From JBGPRB01 sp964422155 (lineage in GTDB: Bacteria > Chloroflexota > Dehalococcoidia > Dehalococcoidales > RBG-16-60-22): a stretch of DNA of 64,000 nucleotides. Below are positions 18,091 through 26,621 of this stretch, one piece after another (position 1 is the stretch's first letter; each line of letters starts with the position of its first letter). Location: assembly GCA_964422155.1 (NCBI GenBank), contig CAYQZZ010000001.1:1-64000 (forward strand), written 5' to 3'. The translations under genes were made by a program, and so were the position numbers. A model generated the notes under the pieces. The model saw only the letters and a program-made list of their open reading frames with translations, had not been told where the DNA came from and did not search any database.

Positions 18091-19224
18091 TTATTTTTTC
18101 CGGCTAATTCGATGAGAACCGCTTTTCAAATAGAACGACCGGACTTGCTCAATCGCATAGTCAATTTCATCGCTAGTCAAATGCTGGTGGGCCGGCAGGG
18201 TGATGATGGTCCGGCTATCCTCTTCGCTTACCGGGAAATCTCCCTCTTTATAACCCAGGTACTTCGACGCTTTTTGCAGGTGTACCGGTATAGGATAGTG
18301 GATTTTAGCCTCGACGCCACGCTCGTTGAGATACGACAGCAGTTCGTCACGCTTTTTGGCACGGACGATATACAGGTGATAGACGTGCTTGACGCCGGGG
18401 CGGCGCCCGGGGATGCGGATATACTCGCCCATGTCGGCAAAGGCTTCATCGTATCGCTTCGCGTTGGCGATACGCTGGTCGGTGATGAATTTTACCTGCT
18501 TGATGAGCCGGTTGCCGATTACCGCCTGCAGGGTATCGAGGCGGGAGTTGCCCCCGAATGTCGAGACTTCATCCCGGTTGACAAGTCCGTGATTACGGTA
18601 CAATCGCAGTGCTTCGGCCAGCTTAGCCGACCTGGTGATGATAACGCCGCCGTCGCCCCAGACATTAAGGTTTTTGAGCGGGTGCAGGCTGAAGCTGGCG
18701 GTTTCGCCCCACGAGCCCACCGGTTTACCGTCCAGTGTTGCACCGATAGCCTGACAGGCGTCCTCGATGACCATCAGTTTGTGTTTGCGGGCGATTTTCA
18801 TTATCGCCGGCATGTCCGCCACATTGCCTGTGTAGTGCACGGGTACGATGGCTTTCGTCCGGGGGGTAATGGCATCCTCAATCTTTAAGGCGTCGATGAC
18901 ATACCCGTCCTCGCTATCGACGAAGACAGGCCGCGCCCCCGTCATGACGATGGCGCCTACCGTGGCGATGAAAGTGGTCGGTGTGGTGATGACTTCATCG
19001 CCCGGGCCTATGCCCAGCACCTTCAGGGAGAGGACCAGCGCATCCGTGCCGCTCGCCACGCCGATAGCATGCGGTATCCGGCACAGTTCCGCAAAGCGTT
19101 CTTCAAACTCGGTAAGCGGCTTTCCTAAAGTGAAGTCGCCGCTTTTAACCAGTTCTTTAATGTCATTGAGATAGGCATCAATATCGGCAAATTGCCGGTC
19201 GAGGTAGGAAAACGGGACACGCAT
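18091..19224 (-). CDS. DegT/DnrJ/EryC1/StrS-family PLP aminotransferase (copy 1)
   Basis: 377 residues. The PLP lysine is Lys184 in SFSLHPLKNLNVWGDGG; the phosphate-binding GVASGTDALVLSL and the Asp-containing VIEDACQAIGA are both present. The family transfers an amino group from glutamate to a keto-sugar nucleotide. It lies 15 bp downstream of a second member (19240-20358) that shares the HPLK-LN-GDGG active-site form, so the two look like diverged tandem duplicates. Both follow a TPP-dependent E1 pair and an epimerase in the same run. The exact substrate is not readable. Confidence 0.88.
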   Translation of the reverse strand: MRVPFSYLDRQFADIDAYLNDIKELVKSGDFTLGKPLTEFEERFAELCRIPHAIGVASGTDALVLSLKVLGIGPGDEVITTPTTFIATVGAIVMTGARPVFVDSEDGYVIDALKIEDAITPRTKAIVPVHYTGNVADMPAIMKIARKHKLMVIEDACQAIGATLDGKPVGSWGETASFSLHPLKNLNVWGDGGVIITRSAKLAEALRLYRNHGLVNRDEVSTFGGNSRLDTLQAVIGNRLIKQVKFITDQRIANAKRYDEAFADMGEYIRIPGRRPGVKHVYHLYIVRAKKRDELLSYLNERGVEAKIHYPIPVHLQKASKYLGYKEGDFPVSEEDSRTIITLPAHQHLTSDEIDYAIEQVRSFYLKSGSHRISRKK

Positions 19225-19239
19225 AAACTAATCCCTCCG

Positions 19240-20358
19240 TCATACTCCGTAGAATGCCTTTATTACCTGAACGACATACTCCAGTTCTGTCTTTTGCAGG
19301 TCCGGGTAAACGGGCAGGCTCAGTATGCGCTCCGCCTGTCGTTCGGTAACGGGGAAGCTCCCGGGTCCATACCCCAGCCCCTTGGCTACATCCTGCAAAT
19401 GGATGGGAATCGGGTAATGAATGGAAGAGCCTACGCCGTTCTCGGCCAGGTATTGCTTCAGCTCGTCTCGGCGCTCGGCTTGAATGACGAACGTATGGTA
19501 CACGGCCTTTTCAAACGGACGGTCGCCGGGAACCTTCAAACCGGAAATCCCGGTAAGTGCTTTATGATAAAAGGCGGCATTGGCACGGCGTTTTTCCGTC
19601 CAGGCTTCAAAATATTTAAGTTTTACCAGCAAAATAGCGGCCTGGAGAGTATCGAGCCGGGAGTTAAGACCCCAGTACACGCAGTTGTCGCGAGTCTGCA
19701 AGCCGAGATTGCGCAGAGTCTTGAGTCTTTCGCATAATACTTCATCGTTTGTCGTCAGGACGCCGCCATCACCGCAGGCGTTGAGCGTCTTGAGTGGATG
19801 CAGGCTGAAGCAGCCTATTGTCCCGAAAGACCCCACCCGGCGGCCCCGGTATTCTGCCAGTACGGCCTGGGCGCAATCCTCCACCACGTACAGTCCGTGG
19901 GTCCTGGCTATTTTTAAGATGGCATCCATATCTGCCGGTCGACCGGTAAGGTGCACGGGTAAAATGGCTTTTGTCCGGACAGTGACAGCTTGCTCAAGTT
20001 GCGCGGGGTCCATATTGAGGTCGTCACGCACGTCAACAAAGACAGGTCGCGCTCCCACCAGCACGATACAGCCAGTGCTGGAGACAAAGGAATTCGGGAC
20101 CGTAATGACCTCATCTCCCGGTCCAATTCCCAGGGCGCGCAGCGCCAGGATGAGGGCATCGGTGCCTGAGTTAACCCCAACCGCAAAGCGTGTTTGGCAT
20201 AACCCGGCGAAACGTTGTTCGAAGGTACTGACCTCACTGCCCAGGATAAACTGCCCCCCATCGATAACGCGACCCACCGCCTCCAGCAACTCAGCTTTAA
20301 TAGGAGCGTGCTGGCCGGGAATATTCACGTACGGAATCTTGATATTTTGCATTTGCAT
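19240..20358 (-). CDS. DegT/DnrJ/EryC1/StrS-family PLP aminotransferase (copy 2)
   Basis: 372 residues. Lys190 in GCFSLHPLKTLNACGDGG is the PLP lysine; GVNSGTDALILALRALGIG and VVEDCAQAVLAEY match the fold. It is more like its neighbour at 18091-19224 than like the three other DegT proteins of the window, which carry SNK, PAK or GNK before the glycine-rich loop. Two adjacent sugar aminotransferases suggest either a diamino sugar or a recent duplication with altered specificity. It follows the E1 beta gene by 20 bp. Confidence 0.88.
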   Translation of the reverse strand: MQMQNIKIPYVNIPGQHAPIKAELLEAVGRVIDGGQFILGSEVSTFEQRFAGLCQTRFAVGVNSGTDALILALRALGIGPGDEVITVPNSFVSSTGCIVLVGARPVFVDVRDDLNMDPAQLEQAVTVRTKAILPVHLTGRPADMDAILKIARTHGLYVVEDCAQAVLAEYRGRRVGSFGTIGCFSLHPLKTLNACGDGGVLTTNDEVLCERLKTLRNLGLQTRDNCVYWGLNSRLDTLQAAILLVKLKYFEAWTEKRRANAAFYHKALTGISGLKVPGDRPFEKAVYHTFVIQAERRDELKQYLAENGVGSSIHYPIPIHLQDVAKGLGYGPGSFPVTERQAERILSLPVYPDLQKTELEYVVQVIKAFYGV

Positions 20359-20378
20359 ACAATCCCAGGTCTTTTTCT

Positions 20379-21440
20379 TTAAAACGGGCCGGTAAAACTC
20401 AGGTCCGGGACGTCAAGGGGCACATCAGCCAGCTCATCCGGTACGGAGTCGTCCGCGCTGAGTCCCAGCATTTGCCTTACCGCGGCTACTATATGGATGG
20501 CACGCGGATAGTAGTGGTTGGCTAGAGCTGGCGTGGTGGGTGTGGGGCAGTCAGGGAGTGCCAAGCGCCTCGGTGGACTCTTCAGGTAGCTGAAGGCTTT
20601 TTCCGCAACCCGTGCCACGATTTCGCCTCCGAATCCGACCGTTTTCCAGCCGGTATCAGCCACGACCAGGTGTCCTGTCTTGCGTACCGACTCCAGAATT
20701 AAGCTGTCATCCAGCGGGCTCAGGGTGCGGATATCAATGACCTCTGCCTTGATATTTTCCTTTGCCAGTATCGCCGCAGCGTGCATTGCCTCCAGGGTCA
20801 TGTGAGATGTGGCGGCGATGGTGATATCGCTTCCTTCTCTGATAATATTCGCCTGCCCGAGGGGTACGCGATATATTTCTTCCGGCACGTGCCCGGTAAT
20901 GTTATACAGCCACCGGTGCTCGATGAAAATCACCGGATTATTATCTTCAATACTGGCAACGAGCAGACCCTTGGCATCATAAGGCGTGGCCGGCATGACC
21001 ACTTTCAGGCCGGGGACGTGGGCAAACCAGGCCTGCAGGCTCTGGGAGTGCTGCGAACCCTGCCCCCAGCCCCGCCCGATAATCATCCGGATGACCATGG
21101 GGACGCTCATCTGCCCGCCGAACATGTAGTGCCACTTGGCGGCCTGATTAACGATTTCTTCCAGTGACAGTATGGCAAAGTCCATCCGCTGATGCGTTAA
21201 AATAGGTCTCATCCCCACCAGCGCCGACCCGATGGCAAATCCGGTCATGCCGTTTTCGGATAACGGCATATCCATCACGCGCTTGCTGCCGTACTTCTGT
21301 TGCAGGCCCAGCGTCGTGCCGAAAATCCCCTTGGGGTCGGGCACGCCCAGTCCCATGATATAAACAGAGGCATCCCTGGCCATGCACTGGTCAATCGCCT
21401 CGTTAATCGCCTGGAAGAACTTCAGTTCTCTGTTTGTCAC
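20379..21440 (-). CDS. TPP-dependent 2-oxoacid dehydrogenase-type E1 beta subunit
   Basis: 353 residues. It matches the beta chain of pyruvate/acetoin/branched-chain E1 (MGLGVPDPKGIFGTTLGLQQ, SENGMTGFAIGSALVGMRPI, GWGQGSQHSQSLQAWFAHVP, then VADTGWKTVGFGGEI). Start is GTG 21440. With the alpha chain encoded directly before it, the pair should form a complete heterotetramer active site. No E2 or E3 gene is near, so it probably does not work in a classical dehydrogenase complex. Placement inside a nucleotide-sugar cluster suggests a carboligase or decarboxylase step, for example adding a two-carbon branch to a keto-sugar. Confidence 0.85.
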   Translation of the reverse strand: MTNRELKFFQAINEAIDQCMARDASVYIMGLGVPDPKGIFGTTLGLQQKYGSKRVMDMPLSENGMTGFAIGSALVGMRPILTHQRMDFAILSLEEIVNQAAKWHYMFGGQMSVPMVIRMIIGRGWGQGSQHSQSLQAWFAHVPGLKVVMPATPYDAKGLLVASIEDNNPVIFIEHRWLYNITGHVPEEIYRVPLGQANIIREGSDITIAATSHMTLEAMHAAAILAKENIKAEVIDIRTLSPLDDSLILESVRKTGHLVVADTGWKTVGFGGEIVARVAEKAFSYLKSPPRRLALPDCPTPTTPALANHYYPRAIHIVAAVRQMLGLSADDSVPDELADVPLDVPDLSFTGPF

Positions 21441-21461
21441 TCGGGAATTACTCCATGTAAT

Positions 21462-22439
21462 TTACAGAGCATAAATATGTTCCAGCAGCAGCTTTTTATC
21501 AGGAAATGCGCTTTCTCTGGCAAAGACAATGGCTGCCTCTATCTCGGTTTTCAAATCGCTTACCATGGCTTCAATATCCCGGTTACTCACGATGCCGTCG
21601 GTCAACAGGCTTTCCTTTAGCCTTTTAATCGGACACCGTTTTTGCCATTCCCTGACCTCACTTTCGGTGCGGTAACCCAGGTTAAAGTCATCATTGGGGC
21701 CGCAGTGCTCCCGCCACCGGTAGGTTTTGAACTCCAGGAACGTGGGGCTGCCGTTTTTTCTGGCCCTATTAATCGCCCGTTTCGCCATCTGATAGACCTG
21801 GATGACGTCATTACCGTCGCCCTGGTAGCTGGCTATCCCGTGTCCTTTAGCCACCTCAAAAATCTCCCTCCCTTCGGGCTGGCGGACCGAGAGCGGGGAT
21901 TGCACGGAATAGAGGTTGTTCTCGCAGACGAATATTACCGGTAATTTCTTGAGAGCGGCAAAATTAACGCTTTCATGAAAAGCGCCTTCTTCAACGGTGG
22001 CGTCGCCGAAGAAGATGGCGGTTACCTGATGCCGGTCCTGCATCACCGTACCGAGGGCGACCCCGACAGCGATAGCGACCGTGCTGCCAACTATCGGCGT
22101 TGCCCCGAGAAAGCCGGCGGAGATATCCACCAGGTGCATGGAACCGCCTTTACCCCCGGAGCAGCCGGTCACCTTTCCGTATAGCTCGGCTATCATTGCC
22201 TTGAGGTTACCGCCTTTGGCCAGGTAATGCGCGTGCGAGCGGTGGTTGCTTAGAGCGTAGTCGTCGCGGAAAAGGTTGGCGCAAACACCGGCCGCTACCG
22301 CTTCCTGTCCGATGCAGAGATGGACGGGGCATCTCATCTCCTGTTCCGGATATAGCTCGGCGATTCTCTCCTCGACCATGCGGATGCGTAACATCTGGTA
22401 GTACAGGCGTTTCAATATTTCCGGCTTCATGGTCTCCAT
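21462..22439 (-). CDS. TPP-dependent 2-oxoacid dehydrogenase-type E1 alpha subunit
   Basis: 325 residues. The TPP-binding motif runs from FFGDATVEEGAFHESVNFAA to the double Asn of IFVCENN. Upstream are RCPVHLCIGQEAVAAGV and the glycine-rich KVTGCSGGKGGSMHLVD, all characteristic of E1 alpha. The partner beta gene follows after 21 bp, and the epimerase gene at 22441 ends 1 bp before this start. The substrate cannot be read; the context of aminotransferases and epimerases argues for sugar metabolism rather than central carbon metabolism. Confidence 0.87.
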   Translation of the reverse strand: METMKPEILKRLYYQMLRIRMVEERIAELYPEQEMRCPVHLCIGQEAVAAGVCANLFRDDYALSNHRSHAHYLAKGGNLKAMIAELYGKVTGCSGGKGGSMHLVDISAGFLGATPIVGSTVAIAVGVALGTVMQDRHQVTAIFFGDATVEEGAFHESVNFAALKKLPVIFVCENNLYSVQSPLSVRQPEGREIFEVAKGHGIASYQGDGNDVIQVYQMAKRAINRARKNGSPTFLEFKTYRWREHCGPNDDFNLGYRTESEVREWQKRCPIKRLKESLLTDGIVSNRDIEAMVSDLKTEIEAAIVFARESAFPDKKLLLEHIYAL

Positions 22440-22440
22440 T

Positions 22441-23439
22441 TTATTTTAATCCTAGCTTTTGCATAGTCCTGATATTGTAATATCGTATATCGGTCATCGG
22501 GTTGGGAATCTTCCCGGCCCTGAAGGCATACACCAGGTCACGGACAGCATCTTCGATAGTATGGCCGGGTACAAAGCCCAGTTCGCGCTTGATTTTCTCG
22601 GATGAAATACGGTAAGAACGGTTATCATCCGTTGGCGTGGTGACAAGTTCTATATCCTTCCCGACTACATTACGCACCGTATCGGCAATCTCGGCGACGC
22701 TATGGTTCTCGTATCCGGCATTAAATGTCTTACCGTCAATAGCTTCATCAGGCCACTCCAGCGATTTTACATATAGCTCGGTCACATCTTCAATGTGGAT
22801 GTTGGGGCGCATCTGCTGCCCGCCGTACACGTTAATTTTCCGGTTATTAACGGCATGGTTGGTGAGGATATTCACCGTCAGGTCGAGCCGCAGACGCGGG
22901 GAGTAGCCGCATACTGTAGCCGGACGTAAGATTAATGTTACGAATCCCGGTTTTCGTTCTTTGAGCAGCACCTCCTCGCACATAGCCTTATACCTGGAGT
23001 AATCTGTCAGGGGCTCAAGTGGCAAGTCCTCGGTGACATTATCCTCTTCTTTGACGCCGTACACACTGGAGGTGGAAGCGTAGATGAACCGCTTTACCCG
23101 GCAACTTTTAGATACTGCCACGAGGTCGAAAAGGGCGTCATAGTTGATGGATTTACCGAGTTGAGGGTCCAATTCAAAACTGGGGTCGTTGGAAATACAG
23201 GCCAGGTGGATTACCGCATCCGTATCGGGGAATATTTTCTCTAAAAGCCCCCGGTCGCGAATGTCACCTTTAACCTGTTCCAGGTTAGGGTGGTCTTTGA
23301 CGGCATCCAGGACATGTTCTCCGTATATGTAAAGGTCAAGGACCTTGACCCGGTATCCCTTATGTAATAGTTTGGGGACGAGCACACTACCGACATAACC
23401 GGCGCCGCCGGTAACAAGAACGTTGGCTAATTTCTTCAT
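22441..23439 (-). CDS. NAD-dependent epimerase/dehydratase (extended SDR)
   Basis: 332 residues. It has the NAD motif VTGGAGYVGSVLVPKLL, serine region YASTSSVYGVKEED, and YxxxK in DYSRYKAMCEE. The motifs match extended SDRs that act on NDP-hexoses. It lies between the HldE-like gene and the E1 pair; in this position it could epimerise an ADP- or GDP-linked sugar made by the upstream enzymes, but sequence alone does not decide. It runs almost directly into the E1 alpha gene (1-bp gap), so the two are co-translated or co-transcribed. Confidence 0.87.
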   Translation of the reverse strand: MKKLANVLVTGGAGYVGSVLVPKLLHKGYRVKVLDLYIYGEHVLDAVKDHPNLEQVKGDIRDRGLLEKIFPDTDAVIHLACISNDPSFELDPQLGKSINYDALFDLVAVSKSCRVKRFIYASTSSVYGVKEEDNVTEDLPLEPLTDYSRYKAMCEEVLLKERKPGFVTLILRPATVCGYSPRLRLDLTVNILTNHAVNNRKINVYGGQQMRPNIHIEDVTELYVKSLEWPDEAIDGKTFNAGYENHSVAEIADTVRNVVGKDIELVTTPTDDNRSYRISSEKIKRELGFVPGHTIEDAVRDLVYAFRAGKIPNPMTDIRYYNIRTMQKLGLK

Positions 23440-23478
23440 CGTACTTCTTTCAATAGAAAGCCTCTCCTCTGTTTTGTG

Positions 23479-25017
23479 TTATTTAAGGAGCGCCGTGATG
23501 AATTTATAGAGAGAAGTCGGCTCTACGGAAGAGCGATTGCACACAATCCGCACTTTTAAAGCCCCGACGGCATTCCCGATAAAGCCTGCCAGCTCGATAG
23601 GATAGCCGGCGGCAACGCACGGGGATGTAACCGAAAGAAGAGCATCACCGGCGCCGGTTGTATCAATTACTTCATTTGAAAAGACAGGAATATTGAAGAA
23701 GCCTTCTTCCGGCGTATAAGCCAGCGTGTCAAAGCTGCCGTGCGTGATGATAACCCTGTTGCATTGGAGCTTCTCAGCGATACTTTGTGTAATATCCTCT
23801 AACCGGCTAAACCTGTCACGACAGGCAAGGCGGGCTTCCGGTTCGTCAATGCAGATATAGTCCGCCCTGGGATACTTGATTATGAGATTGTAACCGGTAT
23901 TGGCACTGTTAGTCTGTGTGTTAACGGCAAGGAATCTGGCGCTATCGCAAAGCACTTTGACGACGTCTTTCCCGATGAATCCATGCCCGAAGTCAGCTAC
24001 CAGTACCAGGTCATAGTCTTTTACTGTATTTTTAAGATAGTCACACACTTCTCTGTTTACAGACTCAGGTAAATCGTGTTCATCCATGAAGCAGACTTCG
24101 AACATTTTTGACAGGGAATTGGGCTGAACAAAACGGCGCTTGATTACTGTAGAAGTATCATCACGTTCGAAGAATTTGGGCGTGATATTTGGCTTCAGGT
24201 GAGCAGTAATGAATTCTTCGTAGCTGTTTTGCTTTCCCAGGCAGGTGACAAGATGGACGTTTTCACAGAAACCGGCGATGTGATTTGCCGCTGCCAGGAC
24301 TCCCCCGGCGAAGACTTCTTCTCCGATGTATCTGGTGGTGATAGTAGTTCCCTTGGGAGATTTTCCTAAAGCCTCACAATAATGATACTCATCAATGATG
24401 GCATCACCAATGACCAGTATCTTCATCTTCCCGAGAGCATGAAGTCGTTCGATGATATCGTCGGCCGTGTATCTTTGCCGGAAATGTTCCAGAAACCTCT
24501 CTGCTTTTTCGGGATAAACGTTAAAATGCAGGTTCAGTAGCTTGGTTGAGCTGAAGGTGGGTTCATCCGTGAAATGAATTCGCCCGCCTATTGATTTAAT
24601 GGCGGCTTCTTCTTTGGAGATACCTCCGGAAAGGTCAGCCGATGGGTCGGCATAATCGCTCCCTTTAGCATACACATCCGGTTTGAGTTTTTTAATAGTC
24701 TCAACGGCGGTTGGCCACTTATTGATGGCTACATAGTCCACGCACTGCAGGGCAGCGATGGATTCGACCCGAAGCCTTTGATTAAAAACCGGACGTCCCG
24801 GCCCCTTACCAACATATTCATCCGGAGTCACGGTTACTATAAGCACTTCCCCTTCACGCCGGGCTGCTTCGAAGTGGCGGATATGACCGGGATGAAGCAG
24901 GTCGAAGACCCCGTGGCATTGAACAATTCGCTTTCTTTCCTTTTTCAGGGTCTGGATAATATCGGCCAGTTCATCAAGGTTTTTGATTTTGTCCGAAATG
25001 GCCCTGCTGGATTTCAT
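23479..25017 (-). CDS. HldE-like bifunctional protein: cytidylyltransferase-PfkB kinase, reversed domain order
   Basis: 512 residues. Residues about 30-165 form a cytidylyltransferase-type domain with HPGH at 42-45 (HGVFDLLHPGHIRHFEAARR) and NQRLRVESIAAL. Residues about 190-500 form a PfkB carbohydrate kinase (ILVIGDAIIDEYHYCEALG, FAGGVLAAANHIA, and the catalytic DTTGAGDAL). E. coli HldE has kinase first and nucleotidyltransferase second; here the order is inverted. A sedoheptulose-7-phosphate isomerase-like gene lies immediately upstream, so activation of a heptose phosphate is the natural reading. The gene ends 39 bp before the epimerase start. Confidence 0.82.
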   Translation of the reverse strand: MKSSRAISDKIKNLDELADIIQTLKKERKRIVQCHGVFDLLHPGHIRHFEAARREGEVLIVTVTPDEYVGKGPGRPVFNQRLRVESIAALQCVDYVAINKWPTAVETIKKLKPDVYAKGSDYADPSADLSGGISKEEAAIKSIGGRIHFTDEPTFSSTKLLNLHFNVYPEKAERFLEHFRQRYTADDIIERLHALGKMKILVIGDAIIDEYHYCEALGKSPKGTTITTRYIGEEVFAGGVLAAANHIAGFCENVHLVTCLGKQNSYEEFITAHLKPNITPKFFERDDTSTVIKRRFVQPNSLSKMFEVCFMDEHDLPESVNREVCDYLKNTVKDYDLVLVADFGHGFIGKDVVKVLCDSARFLAVNTQTNSANTGYNLIIKYPRADYICIDEPEARLACRDRFSRLEDITQSIAEKLQCNRVIITHGSFDTLAYTPEEGFFNIPVFSNEVIDTTGAGDALLSVTSPCVAAGYPIELAGFIGNAVGALKVRIVCNRSSVEPTSLYKFITALLK

Positions 25018-25038
25018 ATTCGCCTCCCCTGATAATCC

Positions 25039-25602
25039 CTAGGCACTAACTATCTTGTCGCGGACCAAGTACGAAATAATATGAGCCAAACACAAATGGG
25101 CATCCTCTACTTGTCCGTATTGGGAGCTTGATAGGACTATACTCTTGTGAGTAATATCCTTCAATTTGCCGCCACTGAAACCGCAGAATCCGATAGTTAT
25201 GGCTCCCTGACTTCTACCGTATTCAATGGCCTTGAGGACATTGGGCGAATTGCCCGAGGCGCTTATCCCGATGACAATGTCCCCCTTATTCAACTGGTCT
25301 ACCATCTGCTCTACGAAAATGGAAGCGTAATCTATATCATTAGCAAGAGCCGTAATCAGAGCTACGTTATCGGTCAGGCTGGTGGCTCGGACATGCGGTT
25401 TACCTTCAACGGCTCTCCCCAGCCTGAGGTCTTCCGCAAAGTGCGAGGAGGTAGCCGCACTACCGCCATTACCCATGATAAATATCTGGTTTCCCTTTTT
25501 ATAAGCGTTAAAGATAATATCGGCTATCCCCGCTATATCCTGCTTCAAGAGTTCTTTAAGGCTTTCACTTAAAGCATCTATGTAGTCTTGAACAAATGAC
25601 AT
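25039..25602 (-). CDS. gmhA: SIS-domain phosphosugar isomerase, GmhA-like
   Basis: 187 residues, the normal GmhA length. Motifs are FIMGNGGSAATSSHFAEDL, VIGISASGNSPNVLKAIEYG and EDAHLCLAHIISYL, the last containing the metal/catalytic Glu-His region. GmhA converts sedoheptulose 7-phosphate to D-glycero-D-manno-heptose 7-phosphate. The next gene in the operon is the HldE-like kinase/nucleotidyltransferase (21-bp gap). A truncated HddA-like kinase and an HddC-like nucleotidyltransferase occur elsewhere in the cluster. DiaA-type SIS proteins look similar, so the heptose role rests on the neighbours. Confidence 0.78.
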   Translation of the reverse strand: MSFVQDYIDALSESLKELLKQDIAGIADIIFNAYKKGNQIFIMGNGGSAATSSHFAEDLRLGRAVEGKPHVRATSLTDNVALITALANDIDYASIFVEQMVDQLNKGDIVIGISASGNSPNVLKAIEYGRSQGAITIGFCGFSGGKLKDITHKSIVLSSSQYGQVEDAHLCLAHIISYLVRDKIVSA

Positions 25603-25620
25603 ATCAATATGCCTCTGGCC

Positions 25621-26610
25621 CTAACTGCGAATTGTATCTTTAATAAGCTCCCTTATCTGTTCCCTGGTCTGCAATGTGATGTCCCTGGAGGAATATCTTC
25701 CCGCGGATGCTTTCTTACCCCCGAATCTGTTACCTTCCTCGGAGATGATGAACATATCCTCGGTTTCATAAGCATTATTGGCTTCGTCTTCAGTCATTAG
25801 CTCCTCGAAGGTCTTTTCTCCCGCCCGCTTGCCGATTATTTCTATCTTTATCTTTTTTGAATCGTATCCATATCTGGGTGCCAGTTCTTGAATCATCACC
25901 TGTGCCAGGTCGCCGATAGAGACAGCCGGCACTTTAAAAATAAAAATTTCTCCACCATGGGCCATTTCAGCGGCTCTCAGGACGAGTTCAACTGCCTTGG
26001 GTATACTCATGACGAATCTGGTCATGGCGGGGTCGGTAATAGTAACCGGGCCGCCTCTGGCTATTTGCTCGCGGAATAAAGGAACCACCGAGCCCCGGGA
26101 GTCCAGCACATTCCCGAACCTTACGCAGGAAAGTGCCGTATTTCTCATATACTGATTGGCGGAGATTGTCAGCCGCTCGGCCAGTAACTTGGTAGCACCC
26201 ATAACGTTAATCGGGTTGACGGCCTTATCCGTGCCTATAGTTATCACTTTCTCCACCTGTTCCCCCATCGCCACATCAATGATATTCTGCATGCCGAGCA
26301 CGTTGGTTTTTACCGCCTCAAAGGGGTTATATTCACAGAGGGGGACGTGTTTCAGGGCGGCGGCATGAAAGATAAAATGTACGCCCTTGGCAGCCATCAT
26401 GAGCCTTTCTTTATCCCGGACGTCGCCTACCAGGAATCGCAGGTGACGACGTCCCTGTAGCTCTTGCCTGAATTTAAACAGGCTGTCCTCATCGTTGCTG
26501 AAGACCCTCACGACTTCTGGTTCATATTTTAAGAGTTGCCTTACAATTTCACTGCCGATGGAGCCGGTCCCGCCGGTAACCAGAACATTTTTGCCCTTGA
26601 TTATTTTCAT
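25621..26610 (-). CDS. legB: NDP-N-acetylhexosamine 4,6-dehydratase (CapD/LegB-like)
   Basis: 329 residues. The NAD motif is VTGGTGSIGSEIVRQLL, and the active site has the TDKA form (TIGTDKAVNPINVMGATKLLAE) that replaces the usual Tyr in short 4,6-dehydratases of the CapD/PseB/LegB group. FGNVLDSRGSVVPLF and ITDPAMTRFVMS are also family marks. It would produce the 4-keto-6-deoxy intermediate that the next gene aminates. It starts a run of aminotransferase, acyltransferase, hydrolysing 2-epimerase and nonulosonate synthase, which defines a legionaminic-type pathway. PseB in the pseudaminic pathway is the main alternative. Confidence 0.82.
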   Translation of the reverse strand: MKIIKGKNVLVTGGTGSIGSEIVRQLLKYEPEVVRVFSNDEDSLFKFRQELQGRRHLRFLVGDVRDKERLMMAAKGVHFIFHAAALKHVPLCEYNPFEAVKTNVLGMQNIIDVAMGEQVEKVITIGTDKAVNPINVMGATKLLAERLTISANQYMRNTALSCVRFGNVLDSRGSVVPLFREQIARGGPVTITDPAMTRFVMSIPKAVELVLRAAEMAHGGEIFIFKVPAVSIGDLAQVMIQELAPRYGYDSKKIKIEIIGKRAGEKTFEELMTEDEANNAYETEDMFIISEEGNRFGGKKASAGRYSSRDITLQTREQIRELIKDTIRS

Positions 26611-26621
26611 CGTCTTTTACC

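Noticed and set aside
17986..18888. 300-codon open frame on the plus strand
   Set aside because: Fully antisense to a DegT aminotransferase and the start of the radical SAM gene; composition is that of a shadow frame in GC-rich third positions.
19580..20395. 271-codon open frame on the plus strand
   Set aside because: Antisense to the second DegT aminotransferase, which has clear PLP motifs.
20379..22439. Pyruvate or acetoin dehydrogenase complex
   Set aside because: E1 alpha and beta are there, but there is no E2 or E3 gene in the cluster, so a full complex cannot be claimed.
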